Shown here: positions 1 through 8,400 of the stretch, piece after piece
Layout of the letters: every line of letters starts with the position of its first letter
How positions within the stretch are numbered: position 1 is the stretch's first letter
Origin: Nitrosospira multiformis
GTDB taxonomy: Bacteria > Pseudomonadota > Gammaproteobacteria > Burkholderiales > UBA11063
Length of the DNA: 9,343 nucleotides
Assembly: GCA_020726205.1 (NCBI GenBank)
Contig: DYTA01000037.1
Location: 1-9,343, forward strand
Direction of reading: 5' to 3'
Made by a program: the position numbers and the translations under genes
The notes under the pieces: generated by a model
Database searches by the model: none
The model's input: only the letters and a program-made list of their open reading frames with translations
Told to the model about the DNA's origin: nothing

Positions 1-707
1 TTTTGTATAGTTATTTCTTTTCCTGCATAAATAGTGCTATTTCCTATTATTCCTGCTATACTTTGAAGACCTGGATTTGTAAAGGTGTAAAAACCACTCT
101 CGTCGCTTTCTAGTGTTATAAATTGGTCAGTTCCAGACAAAACAGTATTATCAGTTATAAGTTTTTCTTTTTTAGATATATATATATTCCCTACAATAGC
201 TTGGTTTCGAGTACTTATTGTGTTTTCACTAACAATTACTTCAATTACTAAAAGTGTATTTTGTGGAATGAATGGTGGGGTTTCTATTCCAGTTGTCTCT
301 ATTCCTTGTATCAATTCAAACTGCCCAAGTTCATTTGCAACAATAATGTCTATTCTAGTATATGTAGGTGTTGTGTATGGAATAACTATATCTGTATTTG
401 AATTAATTATATATATTATATTATTTATAACCCACTCGCTACTTGCCTCAATAGTAATGGTATTTGTAACTAATAATATTCTACCTAACTTATTTATTTT
501 ATTTTGTAAATCTGATGGGATAATATCTAATATTTTTTGTAATTCTAAACTCTCTGAAACTCCATTTGTGGAAATACGTATTTTAGAATCCCCAATTAAT
601 GTGTTTTGAATGGGTAAGTCTTCTGTTTTTTTTGCGTTATTATTAATACCATTAATTACATTTGTAATATCAGTTAATTGTTGGGTGACTATACTTTCAA
701 AACTCAT
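1..707 (-). CDS. Putative tail fibre/appendage protein, N-terminal part (runs off the left edge)
   Basis: Reading begins at ATG 707-705 (MSFESIVTQQL) and stays open to base 1, giving 235 complete codons with no stop, so the gene continues outside the window. The first ~70 residues are polar and probably helical (ITNVINGINNN, then LELQKILDIIPSDLQNKINK). From about residue 80 the chain becomes beta-rich, with short hydrophobic strands alternating with Thr/Asn/Ile stretches. It includes the segments YTTPTYTRIDIIVANELGQF and PPFIPQNTLLVIEVIV, a pattern I associate with collar regions of Bacteroidota phage tail appendage proteins. A weak Gly-rich strand region follows (FYTFTNPGLQSIAGIIG). No transmembrane segment or signal peptide is seen. 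It lies downstream of the tail genes on the same strand but is separated from them by a terminator and an opposite-strand gene, so it probably has its own promoter (box at 727-734). The role in host contact is inferred from position and composition. A baseplate or neck appendage is equally possible. The reading frame itself is well supported. Confidence 0.6.
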   Translation of the reverse strand, partial: MSFESIVTQQLTDITNVINGINNNAKKTEDLPIQNTLIGDSKIRISTNGVSESLELQKILDIIPSDLQNKINKLGRILLVTNTITIEASSEWVINNIIYIINSNTDIVIPYTTPTYTRIDIIVANELGQFELIQGIETTGIETPPFIPQNTLLVIEVIVSENTISTRNQAIVGNIYISKKEKLITDNTVLSGTDQFITLESDESGFYTFTNPGLQSIAGIIGNSTIYAGKEITIQ

Positions 708-726
708 AGCGGATTGTTTTATTTAA

Positions 727-734
727 CAAATGTA
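727..734 (-). promoter_or_regulatory. Candidate Bacteroidota -7 promoter element for the left-edge gene
   Basis: On the minus strand the bases read TACATTTG, an exact match to the Bacteroidota/flavobacterial -7 consensus TAnnTTTG. The box ends 19 bases before the ATG at 707, which would place the transcription start near 720-722 and give a leader of about 13-16 nt. No TTG occurs at the usual -33 spacing; the nearest TTTG lies 37 bases upstream, which is too far. The match is therefore half of a full promoter. The position, directly behind a terminated operon and before an isolated gene, supports it. Confidence 0.5.
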
Positions 735-784
735 ATAAAAATTATTTATTATTTTTAATTATTCTAAATAACAAATAAATAAAT

Positions 785-803
785 AATAAATAAATTATTT
801 ATT
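785..803. repeat. Short perfect inverted repeat next to the plus-strand promoter box
   Basis: AATAAATAA (785-793) and TTATTTATT (795-803) are exact reverse complements with a single A between them. The repeat ends one base before the TAATTTTG box at 805-812, where an operator could sit. The arms are pure A/T and the surroundings are low-complexity, so chance is a serious alternative. As an RNA hairpin it would be weak. Confidence 0.3.
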
Positions 804-804
804 G

Positions 805-812
805 TAATTTTG
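805..812 (+). promoter_or_regulatory. Candidate -7 promoter element for the small membrane protein gene
   Basis: TAATTTTG matches the Bacteroidota -7 consensus TAnnTTTG exactly. No TTG is present at the expected -33 distance. The box ends only 4 bases before the ATG at 817, so transcription from it would start at or within a base or two of the start codon and give a leaderless or nearly leaderless message. The first three bases of the box (805-807, TAA) are also the in-frame stop just upstream of the gene. Confidence 0.45.
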
Positions 813-816
813 GTAT

Positions 817-1086
817 ATGTTATTATTTATACTTGTGCTTTTTGTTGTTTTAGTAGGTGGAGGTTGGCTTCTTGGAAGGGGGGTTGGCGAAGTTTTGTTT
901 GGCAGTGATAATGATAATAATACAAAGTATGTGGATAAATCAGTACATCACCATTATACTACTAATAATAACAATACTATAATAAATAATGAAAACAAAA
1001 CTATTTCAGTTATTGATGACGAAACTAAAAAAAGTGTTTTAATTTATAAAAAAGAACTTAAAGTAAAAAAAACGGATAACTTTTAA
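817..1086 (+). CDS. Small single-pass membrane protein of unknown function (moron-like)
   Basis: The 89-residue product starts with a strongly hydrophobic helix at residues 2-19 (LLFILVLFVVLVGGGWLL) followed by GRGVGEVLFG, so it is probably an anchored membrane protein. The remainder is polar: an Asp/Asn stretch (SDNDNN), a Lys-Tyr segment with three histidines (KSVHHHY), another Asn-rich run (TTNNNN), and a Lys-rich end (KKELKVKKTDNF). There is no Cys after the helix and no lipobox. ATG 817 is the first possible start, because an in-frame TAA lies at 805-807 and the only intervening codons are TTT, TGG and TAT. It is the only plausible gene on the plus strand. It lies between two minus-strand structural genes, with its own promoter box and a terminator at its end. 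This is a moron-like arrangement. Superinfection exclusion, a lysis accessory (holin- or spanin-like) or a host-envelope function are guesses. I recognise no family. That it is a real gene is likely, because helix, start and terminator agree. Confidence 0.7.
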   Translation: MLLFILVLFVVLVGGGWLLGRGVGEVLFGSDNDNNTKYVDKSVHHHYTTNNNNTIINNENKTISVIDDETKKSVLIYKKELKVKKTDNF

Positions 1087-1101
1087 TTATCCGTTTTTTT
1101 T
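1065..1101. terminator. Bidirectional intrinsic terminator between convergent genes
   Basis: A perfect 15-bp stem is formed by eight A plus CGGATAA (1065-1079) and TTATCCG plus eight T (1087-1101), with the 7-base loop CTTTTAA (1080-1086). Because the arms start and end with A8/T8, either strand gives a hairpin followed by a U-tract. On the plus strand it overlaps the end of the small membrane protein gene: the left arm lies in the coding sequence and the stop TAA (1084-1086) sits in the loop. On the minus strand the stem begins 5 bases after the stop of the 687-residue gene at 1107, so it ends the tail operon. Confidence 0.9.
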
Positions 1102-1106
1102 GTGTT

Positions 1107-3170
1107 TTAGTATTTAATATACCCATTTTGGGTTGTCATTAAACCTGGTATTTCAAAGGCACTTATGTCAAGATTTCCATTTGTTTGAGAATTATAAACA
1201 TTACCAGTTTTAATCATAGTAGCTGTTAAAACATACAAATTTGACTGTTCTAATTGTCCTTCTGTATTAAAACCTCCACTTTTAACATACTGAACTTCAT
1301 TAATAAACACTTTTTCGTGTGAAAGTGCAATCATTATTTTTCTCCATAACTCTTTTGTTACTGGCTCGAACTTAAACTCGTCTATTTCATATAAGTCTGT
1401 ATTTAGCAAAACTACATTAGTGTCTGTTTTATATATTTCACTATTCTCTTCTAGTTTACCGCTTACTTTTAAATAAGGTATCCTAATTTTATGTATAATC
1501 CCTGTACTATACATTACATCTGTATTTGTAGTGTTGTAATATTTAATTTCAAGTACGTTTTCGTGTTTTACTTTACACCATATTGTCTCTGATAAATGCG
1601 TTATAGTTGTAAAATAAGGGTCTGAATTTACTAATTTAACTGTGAATTTTTGATTAACATAGTCTATCATATTAATAGAATATTCGTAAACATCGTAATC
1701 TAATTGATTGTAAATAGTCCCTACTTGAACAACAACGTCTGCACCAGTATAAATATTGCTAATTACTATAACATCAGCGTTTCTTGAACTATTAAAAACA
1801 ATATCTTCTATTAAATACCATACCATATCCATTAATAAAAAATTTCCTATAACCCCCCATAAAGGTAAATAACCATTTAAAGTATAACTTTCCCCTGTTG
1901 CCACTCCTGTATCATAGTCATAAATATTCCCTTGTAAAAAATAAATTCCAGTTTTGCCATTTTCTAAATTGTATTTTATAGCATCTCGCTTGTCTTTAAT
2001 TCTAATATATTTTGCTTTTTTCACTACTGGAATATCTACAATAGTTTCGTCTTCTTTTATTATTGATGCAACATTTGATAAATAGTTAGATTTGAATTGT
2101 GTCGTAATTATATCTGTACTCTGAAATTGTTGCAATTCTTTATAAGCCATTTGTACATCTACCTCACAACTCAAAGTATTTTCATCTGTTTTGTAATTTT
2201 TACTATCTTCCCAAGTAATTCTATTTGCATATCTAATAGAATTAGCTTTTGATATATAAAAATAAGGGTCTTTAATACCATAGGAATTTACAACAAATTG
2301 TTTATTTATTTTACAACCATATTGGTCTCTTATATAAAGAGTATAACTACCTTCTATTAACCCATTAAAAATATTTAATGTATTCCAATTTATATCGTCT
2401 AATGAATAATTAAAAATAAGTCCGTACATTGTATCATTATTTACAATAACAGAAGCTCCATTAGGGGAGTTATTTATTTGTAAATGAAACTTATTAACAT
2501 CTAAAATATAAGGAGTTGTTATTAGTTTGCTTACTTGAACCCCATTTATATTCTCAACAATTACTTCTAAATCTTGTTGTCTTATAGCATCAAATATAAA
2601 TGGGTTTTCAGTATTATTATTTATTGCTATTGGAGAAATTATTTTAGTTGCTAATTCACTTGTATATACAGCCATTAAAACACTACTACATGGCGTTGTA
2701 GATACCCTAGGCTGTATCGAACCAATATTAAACTCTTCACATGTTACATTAGTTATAGCAATACCTATATTTTGGTTATTTACGCCTACGTCATTTTGTC
2801 CTGTTATAGAATTTGTGATTGTAACTGGACTGTAAAAGTAAGTGAAATTGCTAATTCCATTACCACTTGTGGTTTCTGCCGTTATAGTTACTACATTTGC
2901 ATTTCTATTTATTATATATCTATTAACAGACAATATATCTCTTGTAATAGCTTCTATAAAATTAATGGCAGAGCGTTCCCCTAAAATAGATGTTGGCAGT
3001 CCTACTTCCACTTCATAACTAGAGCTTCTTAAATTTTTCCATATAAATTTATACTTATTTATTCCCACAGAACCACAACCGTCTGAATTATTATGACCTA
3101 TTCCTAAATAGAACTTTCCATCTATTGGAATATCATTATTAAATGTTATTGTTATTATTGAATTTGCCAT
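1107..3170 (-). CDS. Putative tail tip/baseplate protein with an SprB/PKD-like repeat
   Basis: The 687-residue protein starts at ATG 3170-3168, 4 bases after the stop of the upstream gene and behind the A-rich stretch AAATAAAATT. It is the last gene before the terminator. The sequence is beta-rich and has no signal peptide or membrane helix. The N-terminal part (1-~200) contains several short strand-like segments and scattered cysteines (GCGS, TPCSS, VTCEE). Residues ~212-292 look like one adhesin-type Ig-like unit ending in YSLDDINW...GLIEGSYTLYIRDQYGCK, with C286 in the usual terminal Gly-Cys position. This matches the shape of SprB/PKD-type repeats of Bacteroidota surface proteins. The larger C-terminal part (~295-687) includes WEDSKNY, QFKSNYLSN, a hydrophobic stretch GVIGNFLLMDMVWYLIEDI and LTATMIKTGN. 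I associate this type of region with Bacteroidota phage structural proteins. A tail-tip or host-recognition role is inferred from the gene order after the tape measure. Confidence 0.6.
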   Translation of the reverse strand: MANSIITITFNNDIPIDGKFYLGIGHNNSDGCGSVGINKYKFIWKNLRSSSYEVEVGLPTSILGERSAINFIEAITRDILSVNRYIINRNANVVTITAETTSGNGISNFTYFYSPVTITNSITGQNDVGVNNQNIGIAITNVTCEEFNIGSIQPRVSTTPCSSVLMAVYTSELATKIISPIAINNNTENPFIFDAIRQQDLEVIVENINGVQVSKLITTPYILDVNKFHLQINNSPNGASVIVNNDTMYGLIFNYSLDDINWNTLNIFNGLIEGSYTLYIRDQYGCKINKQFVVNSYGIKDPYFYISKANSIRYANRITWEDSKNYKTDENTLSCEVDVQMAYKELQQFQSTDIITTQFKSNYLSNVASIIKEDETIVDIPVVKKAKYIRIKDKRDAIKYNLENGKTGIYFLQGNIYDYDTGVATGESYTLNGYLPLWGVIGNFLLMDMVWYLIEDIVFNSSRNADVIVISNIYTGADVVVQVGTIYNQLDYDVYEYSINMIDYVNQKFTVKLVNSDPYFTTITHLSETIWCKVKHENVLEIKYYNTTNTDVMYSTGIIHKIRIPYLKVSGKLEENSEIYKTDTNVVLLNTDLYEIDEFKFEPVTKELWRKIMIALSHEKVFINEVQYVKSGGFNTEGQLEQSNLYVLTATMIKTGNVYNSQTNGNLDISAFEIPGLMTTQNGYIKY

Positions 3171-3174
3171 AATT

Positions 3175-5400
3175 TTATTTGTTTGCTTTTAATACTTTCC
3201 AATTTCCTGATTTGTTTGGTTTTAAATTAAATAAAAACCCATATTCTGTTTCGTTGTTCTCGTTAATAAATTTAACTAATCCGTAAAAGTTTGGCACTTC
3301 TTTTCCTAAAATAGTTGTACTACCCTCGATTTGTTGCATTACCTCAAAATCACATATATACTCAAACTCAATCCATTCAGGAGCGTATATTGGTCTTGTT
3401 AATTTTGAATTTAATATATCTTTGTTTTCACTATATTCGTTTTTGCCTATTAATTTTGTGGTTAATTTGCTATTTGCAGTTGAGCTTCCGTATCTAAAAT
3501 AATCAGTTGGATATTTTATAAGTCCAGAAGAAACTACCCACCCCATACGTAAAATATTATTCAAAGGAGAGAACCTTAAATTAGTGGCGGTATTAGGACT
3601 AAAAATACCAGTAGGTGGTTTCTCTAAGTCATCTTGCCATTTTCTTTGAGTAAATAAGCCATCTATGTTTTGTTTTAAATCTAAAAAGAAAACATCTTTA
3701 TCGTATGGTGTATCTTCTGTTTTATTAAAAAAAATGTTTTTACGTCTAGCAAATTCCATTCCGTAACTATCAGCTCTATATTTAGATAATCTAATTAATT
3801 CATTTTTAATTCTACTTATAGTTGTTGTATAGTTAGATTTTGCATTAAATTCATCTAAACCAAATGCTTCTTTATAAATACCTCCCTTTTCGTAACCAGC
3901 TGTAACGCTAGAATAAATTAGTTCTGTTGCAATACTTCTTTTTACCTTTTTAACTTGATTTTGTAAATTTATCGTAACATTCCTGTTGTAAAAATACTCC
4001 AAACCTTCTAATCTTATTCTTTCGCTATATCCAACCTTTTCTATTCCAATACCTATATTGAATACTGAATTTAGAGAGGTTATACAGTCTTTAAAAGAGG
4101 TTGTTAATGGTTTAAATAAATTCTCAACTTTTGGTTCTTCACTTGGAATTGGTAACTTATCAAACCCACGAACCCAAAATCCATGCGTACATGCTAAATA
4201 CGCACCATCTCCATCTGACTGATAATTTAGATTAACTCTCCCTAAAAAATCAGAGTAAAAAGAGTTTTTTTTATTTGTCGTAATATTTACTAATCTATCT
4301 ACAAACTCATGCATTAAAACAGCTTTTGTAGTTGTTTTTTCGTAAGAAGAATCCTCATCTATTGTTAAATCACATTCTATATTTGTAACCGATATTTCTA
4401 CATACGCATCTTGTCCATTACGACCGTCAAAATTTTGGTCTAAAACAAGAGCTAAACTATCCCCTATCTCTACATTTATTACCTCATCAAAAGTGAATGA
4501 GAAATCTCTATTATGAACATCTAAAGGATTACCAGTGCTAAATAAAAACCTATTTAGTTTAATGTTATAATCTATCCCATTTCTATATTGAGCTAATCTT
4601 ACAAAAAACATAAAGAAATTAACATATCTATAAGCTGCAAAAGTGGCTTTAAATTTTAAAGTGAATTTAACTCTTAAAAATCTATTCCTCTCAGAAATAG
4701 CAAAAAACATTAAACCAGTTTCTCCATTTTCTGTCCTTTCCCAGTAGTTATCTTGAACCATCGTCCCAGCTATTGGAGAGTGTGCTTCTTCATGCGATTT
4801 GTTTACCAATTTCAAAGGAATACAATAAGTACTCCCTCTAGTAGTCCCCCTAGCTGCATTGTTTAAAGTTATATTATTTTCTACTTCTTTTACTTTATAA
4901 TTAGTATTTAAAAATATTTCCCTTCCTTCAATAGATACGTTTACACTTTTAAGTTCGTCTAATACTCCTCCATCAATAGTGGTAAGCCTATCTATTTCTA
5001 TATTTTCTCCTTCACGAGATTTTAATAATTGCTCTAATCCTCCAGAGTTAAACTTAACACTTAATTGATTATTTTCTTTAGCCCAAGTGGATAAATCTAA
5101 ATAGCCATAATATGTCAAAGTCCACAAATCCGTATGTGGGTGCTTTTCCTCTCGTATTAATTTAATTTCCTCATTTATTCCATAGGTATCTAAAACTAAT
5201 TGAATATATTTTCCTCCATCTTCTATAAATTTTAAGGAGTTAGAAAATTTGGCAACAATACCATGATATTGCATATTTCTTGAGTACTCTTTTTCGTCAT
5301 CTTCCCACCCTATTGGCTCTATTATAACCAACGAGCCGTAATGTTTATTTTTTAAAGTATAACGAACTCTATCGTTAAAAGATGTATTAATAGTTCCCAT
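3175..5400 (-). CDS. Putative distal tail/baseplate structural protein
   Basis: The 741-residue protein begins at ATG 5400-5398. The A of this ATG is the last base of the tape measure stop (TAATG), so translation is probably coupled. It is a soluble, mixed beta protein without signal peptide or membrane helix. The N-terminal ~150 residues contain PIGWEDDEKEYSRNMQYHG, then KFSNSLKFIEDGG and YYGYLDLSTW. The Trp-Glu-Asp-Asp and Tyr-Ser-Arg-Asn segment is a pattern I associate with large proteins downstream of the tape measure in Bacteroidota phages. The middle (~190-350) is strand-rich (RFLRVKFTLKFKATFAAYRY). A later region has helix-loop elements (EFVDRLVNITTNKK, FKDCITSLNSVFNIGIGIEK). The place directly after the tape measure is where siphophages keep the distal tail and tail-tip (Dit/Tal-like) genes, hence the call. 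I could not assign a Dit or Tal fold from the sequence itself. A peptidase or lysozyme domain is not evident. Confidence 0.6.
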   Translation of the reverse strand: MGTINTSFNDRVRYTLKNKHYGSLVIIEPIGWEDDEKEYSRNMQYHGIVAKFSNSLKFIEDGGKYIQLVLDTYGINEEIKLIREEKHPHTDLWTLTYYGYLDLSTWAKENNQLSVKFNSGGLEQLLKSREGENIEIDRLTTIDGGVLDELKSVNVSIEGREIFLNTNYKVKEVENNITLNNAARGTTRGSTYCIPLKLVNKSHEEAHSPIAGTMVQDNYWERTENGETGLMFFAISERNRFLRVKFTLKFKATFAAYRYVNFFMFFVRLAQYRNGIDYNIKLNRFLFSTGNPLDVHNRDFSFTFDEVINVEIGDSLALVLDQNFDGRNGQDAYVEISVTNIECDLTIDEDSSYEKTTTKAVLMHEFVDRLVNITTNKKNSFYSDFLGRVNLNYQSDGDGAYLACTHGFWVRGFDKLPIPSEEPKVENLFKPLTTSFKDCITSLNSVFNIGIGIEKVGYSERIRLEGLEYFYNRNVTINLQNQVKKVKRSIATELIYSSVTAGYEKGGIYKEAFGLDEFNAKSNYTTTISRIKNELIRLSKYRADSYGMEFARRKNIFFNKTEDTPYDKDVFFLDLKQNIDGLFTQRKWQDDLEKPPTGIFSPNTATNLRFSPLNNILRMGWVVSSGLIKYPTDYFRYGSSTANSKLTTKLIGKNEYSENKDILNSKLTRPIYAPEWIEFEYICDFEVMQQIEGSTTILGKEVPNFYGLVKFINENNETEYGFLFNLKPNKSGNWKVLKANK

Positions 5401-8400
5401 TAGTTCCAGTTAGTATTTTTCATTTTCCAAAGCTCATGATTTATATCTAATTTTGGTGTATTTACCACAACACTAGATTTATTTTTTTCTATTGCTTTTC
5501 TTGTAAGCCTCATCTCCTCTACTAACTCTTTATTCCTCTTTTCAAAAAATTGGTTAGCTTGAAAATCACTTACTTTTCTACCTTGAATATCAATACTTGT
5601 TAGTAAAGATGCTTTTTGAAGTCTCAAATATTCATCTACCGAACTATGTACTTTATCTCCAGCATTTAACTTAACCAAAGTATCTGTAGCGGGAGTAATC
5701 TCAACCTTACCAGTTACCCTCTCGATAACTTCACTCACTCCACCATCTCCAACATAGGCTAATTCTTCTCTCCCACCTTTTCTACCATGCTTGTATTTTG
5801 GTATTGGGGTTGCTATTATAGTTGCTAGTGAAATTGCACCAAGAACCCCAGCTAATACCGCACCAACATAAGTACTTTCAGAGAATCCTTTTATAACGGC
5901 AAGGGCTGTATTTATAGTAACCTGTGCAATTGCCACAGCTTTATCTACTTTAGCCTGCTTGTTTTTAGCATCTTTTTTCTTTTTCTCTAGTTCGGCATTC
6001 TTTTTCTCTCGCTCTTTTTCTAATAGCTCTTTTTGTACATTATCATTCCCTGCAAGTTCTATTTGCTTATCATAATACTCGTTTGTTTTGTTAATCTCTT
6101 CGTCTATTTTTGCAATCTTAGCCTCTGAAAAAGCCCTTGATAAGCCAGCAAGAGCATCGGTCATTTCGCTTGAAATGTTTAAAATATTTTCGGCTTGTTC
6201 TCTTGCAGATTTAGACTTCTCTTCTTCCCCCTTCTCAAATGTCGATAGCCCTAATTCCGTTAATTTTTTTCTAGCTTCTGATAATTTTAATTCTAAATCT
6301 GTAATTAAGGCTGTTGATTTAGCAGAACCATCACTCTGTGCTTTAAATGCCAGTAATTCTGCTTCTAAATTATTCGCTTGAAGATTTGCTACAGCAATAG
6401 CGGCATCTTTTTTTATTTGGAATAATCGTTCTTCATGTTTCTTTGTTTCCTCCTCAATTTGTTTTTCTGAAAGTTTTTTATTATCTAGTATTTTCTTAAA
6501 CTTTTCGTTTTCTTTTGCAATTAAATTGTTTTCTTTTGTCTGTTCTCCTTTTACCTCTAATTCTAATTTTTTTTGATATTTTGCAGAATCAAACTCGTTT
6601 ATTTTATCTATTTTTTCTTTTGTTTTTTCGTTTAATTCTATTATTTTATAAGAGTAATCTTCATTAATTCTAATTCTATCATTAGCATTTAATTTATCGT
6701 TTTCTAATAAGTGGTCTCTCTCTAAAACTAATAAGTCGTGTTGTTTTATTTGACTATTGGTAAGTGCCAGTATTCTAGCTTCGTCGCTTTCTAATTCATT
6801 CGCAACTATTTCCTCATTAAGTTTTATAAATTGTTCCAAGCGTTGTTTTTTCAATTCGTACAATGAATCAGATAGACTTTTCTCTTTATCTATTTTATCC
6901 TTATCCTTGTCCTCTTTCTTGTCCTCTTTTTTATCCTCCTCCTTAATAATCGGTTTATCAAATGTAGGAGCTGGCTCTTTTTTGCCTTTTATAAACGCTC
7001 CAGCTTCTCTTATAATAGATGCTTGTGTCCCAAGTTCTTTTGTAAGCCTTTCTTGCTCCCTAAGAACAGCATCAGCTGCTTGATCAATTGCGTATGGGTC
7101 TGAAAATGCACTCTCACTCTGTTTTTTTAATACTGCTAATTTTTTTACAGTTTCATTATATTCTTTTTCATAAATTTTATATTGCTCTTCGGCATCTTTT
7201 TTGATTCTTTTTGCTATCTCTTTATTATCCCCAACCTCATCTGTTATAAAATTAGCTTTTGGTTTGTTTTCTTTAGCAAACTTAAACCTCTTATCGAACT
7301 CAGTAACTCCTTTTTCTTTCCCAGCTTCCGCTGCTTTTTTCTTTAAATCTTCCCAAGAAGTATTTAATCTAATTAACCCTTCTAAAGCGGATATACTTCC
7401 ATCAATAAATAATTTGAAAAATTTAGAAACAGTACCACTTCCGCTTCCAATTGACAATATAAAACTATCATAAGTGCTTGCTAGTTTTTCTGACTTTCCG
7501 CTTAACGTATCCATTCTGATAGTAGCCTGCTCTTGAGCAGTACCATACTCACCCATTTTAGGTATTAATTCCTTTAGTCTATCCGTATGCTCAATTAAAT
7601 TTTGAGCGGCTACAATATTCTCAGACCCAAAAACTTTTATTAAGTCTTTATTGTCTTTTAATAATGGTTTTAATGCGTTAAATTTTTCTTCTATTGGTAT
7701 GCTTTTATCTTTTAACATCTCGAAAGATATACCTAAATCTTTCATTGCTAATTGTGCTTCTTTTGGTAAGGCGTCTGGAGCTGATATTTTTAGTAAAACA
7801 TTTCTTAATGCCGTGCCAGCTTCTGCCCCTTTTATCCCATTTTCTGCTAATAATTGAATTAATGCCGTGCTTTCTTCTATACTTATATTTGATGACCTCG
7901 CTACAGCTCCAAACTTCAATAAAGCCTCTGTTGTTTGTGGTATTTCAGAAGCCCCATATTTAGCCCCATTTGCTAAAGCATCTATATATTTTCCAGCCTC
8001 GTCTGCCCCAGCTCCGAACTGATTCATAGCATCTGTTAAAGCGGTAGCCGCTTGTGGCATCTCCATACCAGAAGCCTGTGCTAAAGTTAGGGTAGCCTCT
8101 GTAACTTTATTTAAAGCGTTTACGTTTGATAGTAATTCGGGTTTAGCAGAACCAATTAACTTGTAAGCCTCAACAACCGCAATAGCACCTCCTTTAGTGT
8201 TTTTACCTAAATCAATAGCCTTGTTTTTTAAATAATCTAAATCTTTCCCACTCGCCCCTGTTATTGCACTTAAATCGGCTATTCCTTGGTCAAATTTTTT
8301 AATAGTATTAAACGCATCTTTCAAACCAGATACAAACGCAGTTACCCCTGCGGTTATACCAAATGCCCCTGCTAAATTTTTAAGACCCCCTATTGCACCT

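Larger units (their letters stand above)
708..816. other. Divergent A/T-rich intergenic region
   Basis: These 109 bases separate the leftward gene starting at 707 from the rightward gene starting at 817. The stretch is nearly free of G and C and consists of AAT/AAAT-type runs. It holds one -7-like box facing each way (727-734 on minus, 805-812 on plus) and a short palindrome (785-803). No ORF, tRNA or other RNA gene is visible. It is most simply read as a shared control region. Such A/T density also favours DNA curvature and chance promoter matches. Confidence 0.6.

Noticed and set aside
220..609. Plus-strand open frame of 129 codons
   Set aside because: It lies wholly antisense to the left-edge appendage gene, whose minus frame is open for 235 codons with a good start and promoter box. 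The antisense product is a low-complexity Ile/Ser/Phe-rich sequence expected from reading A/T-rich DNA backwards.
626..633. Run of eight A (minus strand) near the 5' end of the left-edge gene as a phase-variation tract
   Set aside because: Runs of similar length occur elsewhere in this A/T-rich window, for example around 3727-3734, so a tract of eight is not unusual here.
2772..3497. Two short plus-strand frames opposite the 687- and 741-residue genes (2772-2984 and 3315-3497)
   Set aside because: Both are under 71 codons and fully inside long convincing minus-strand genes, with Ile/Tyr/Cys-rich composition typical of antisense shadows.
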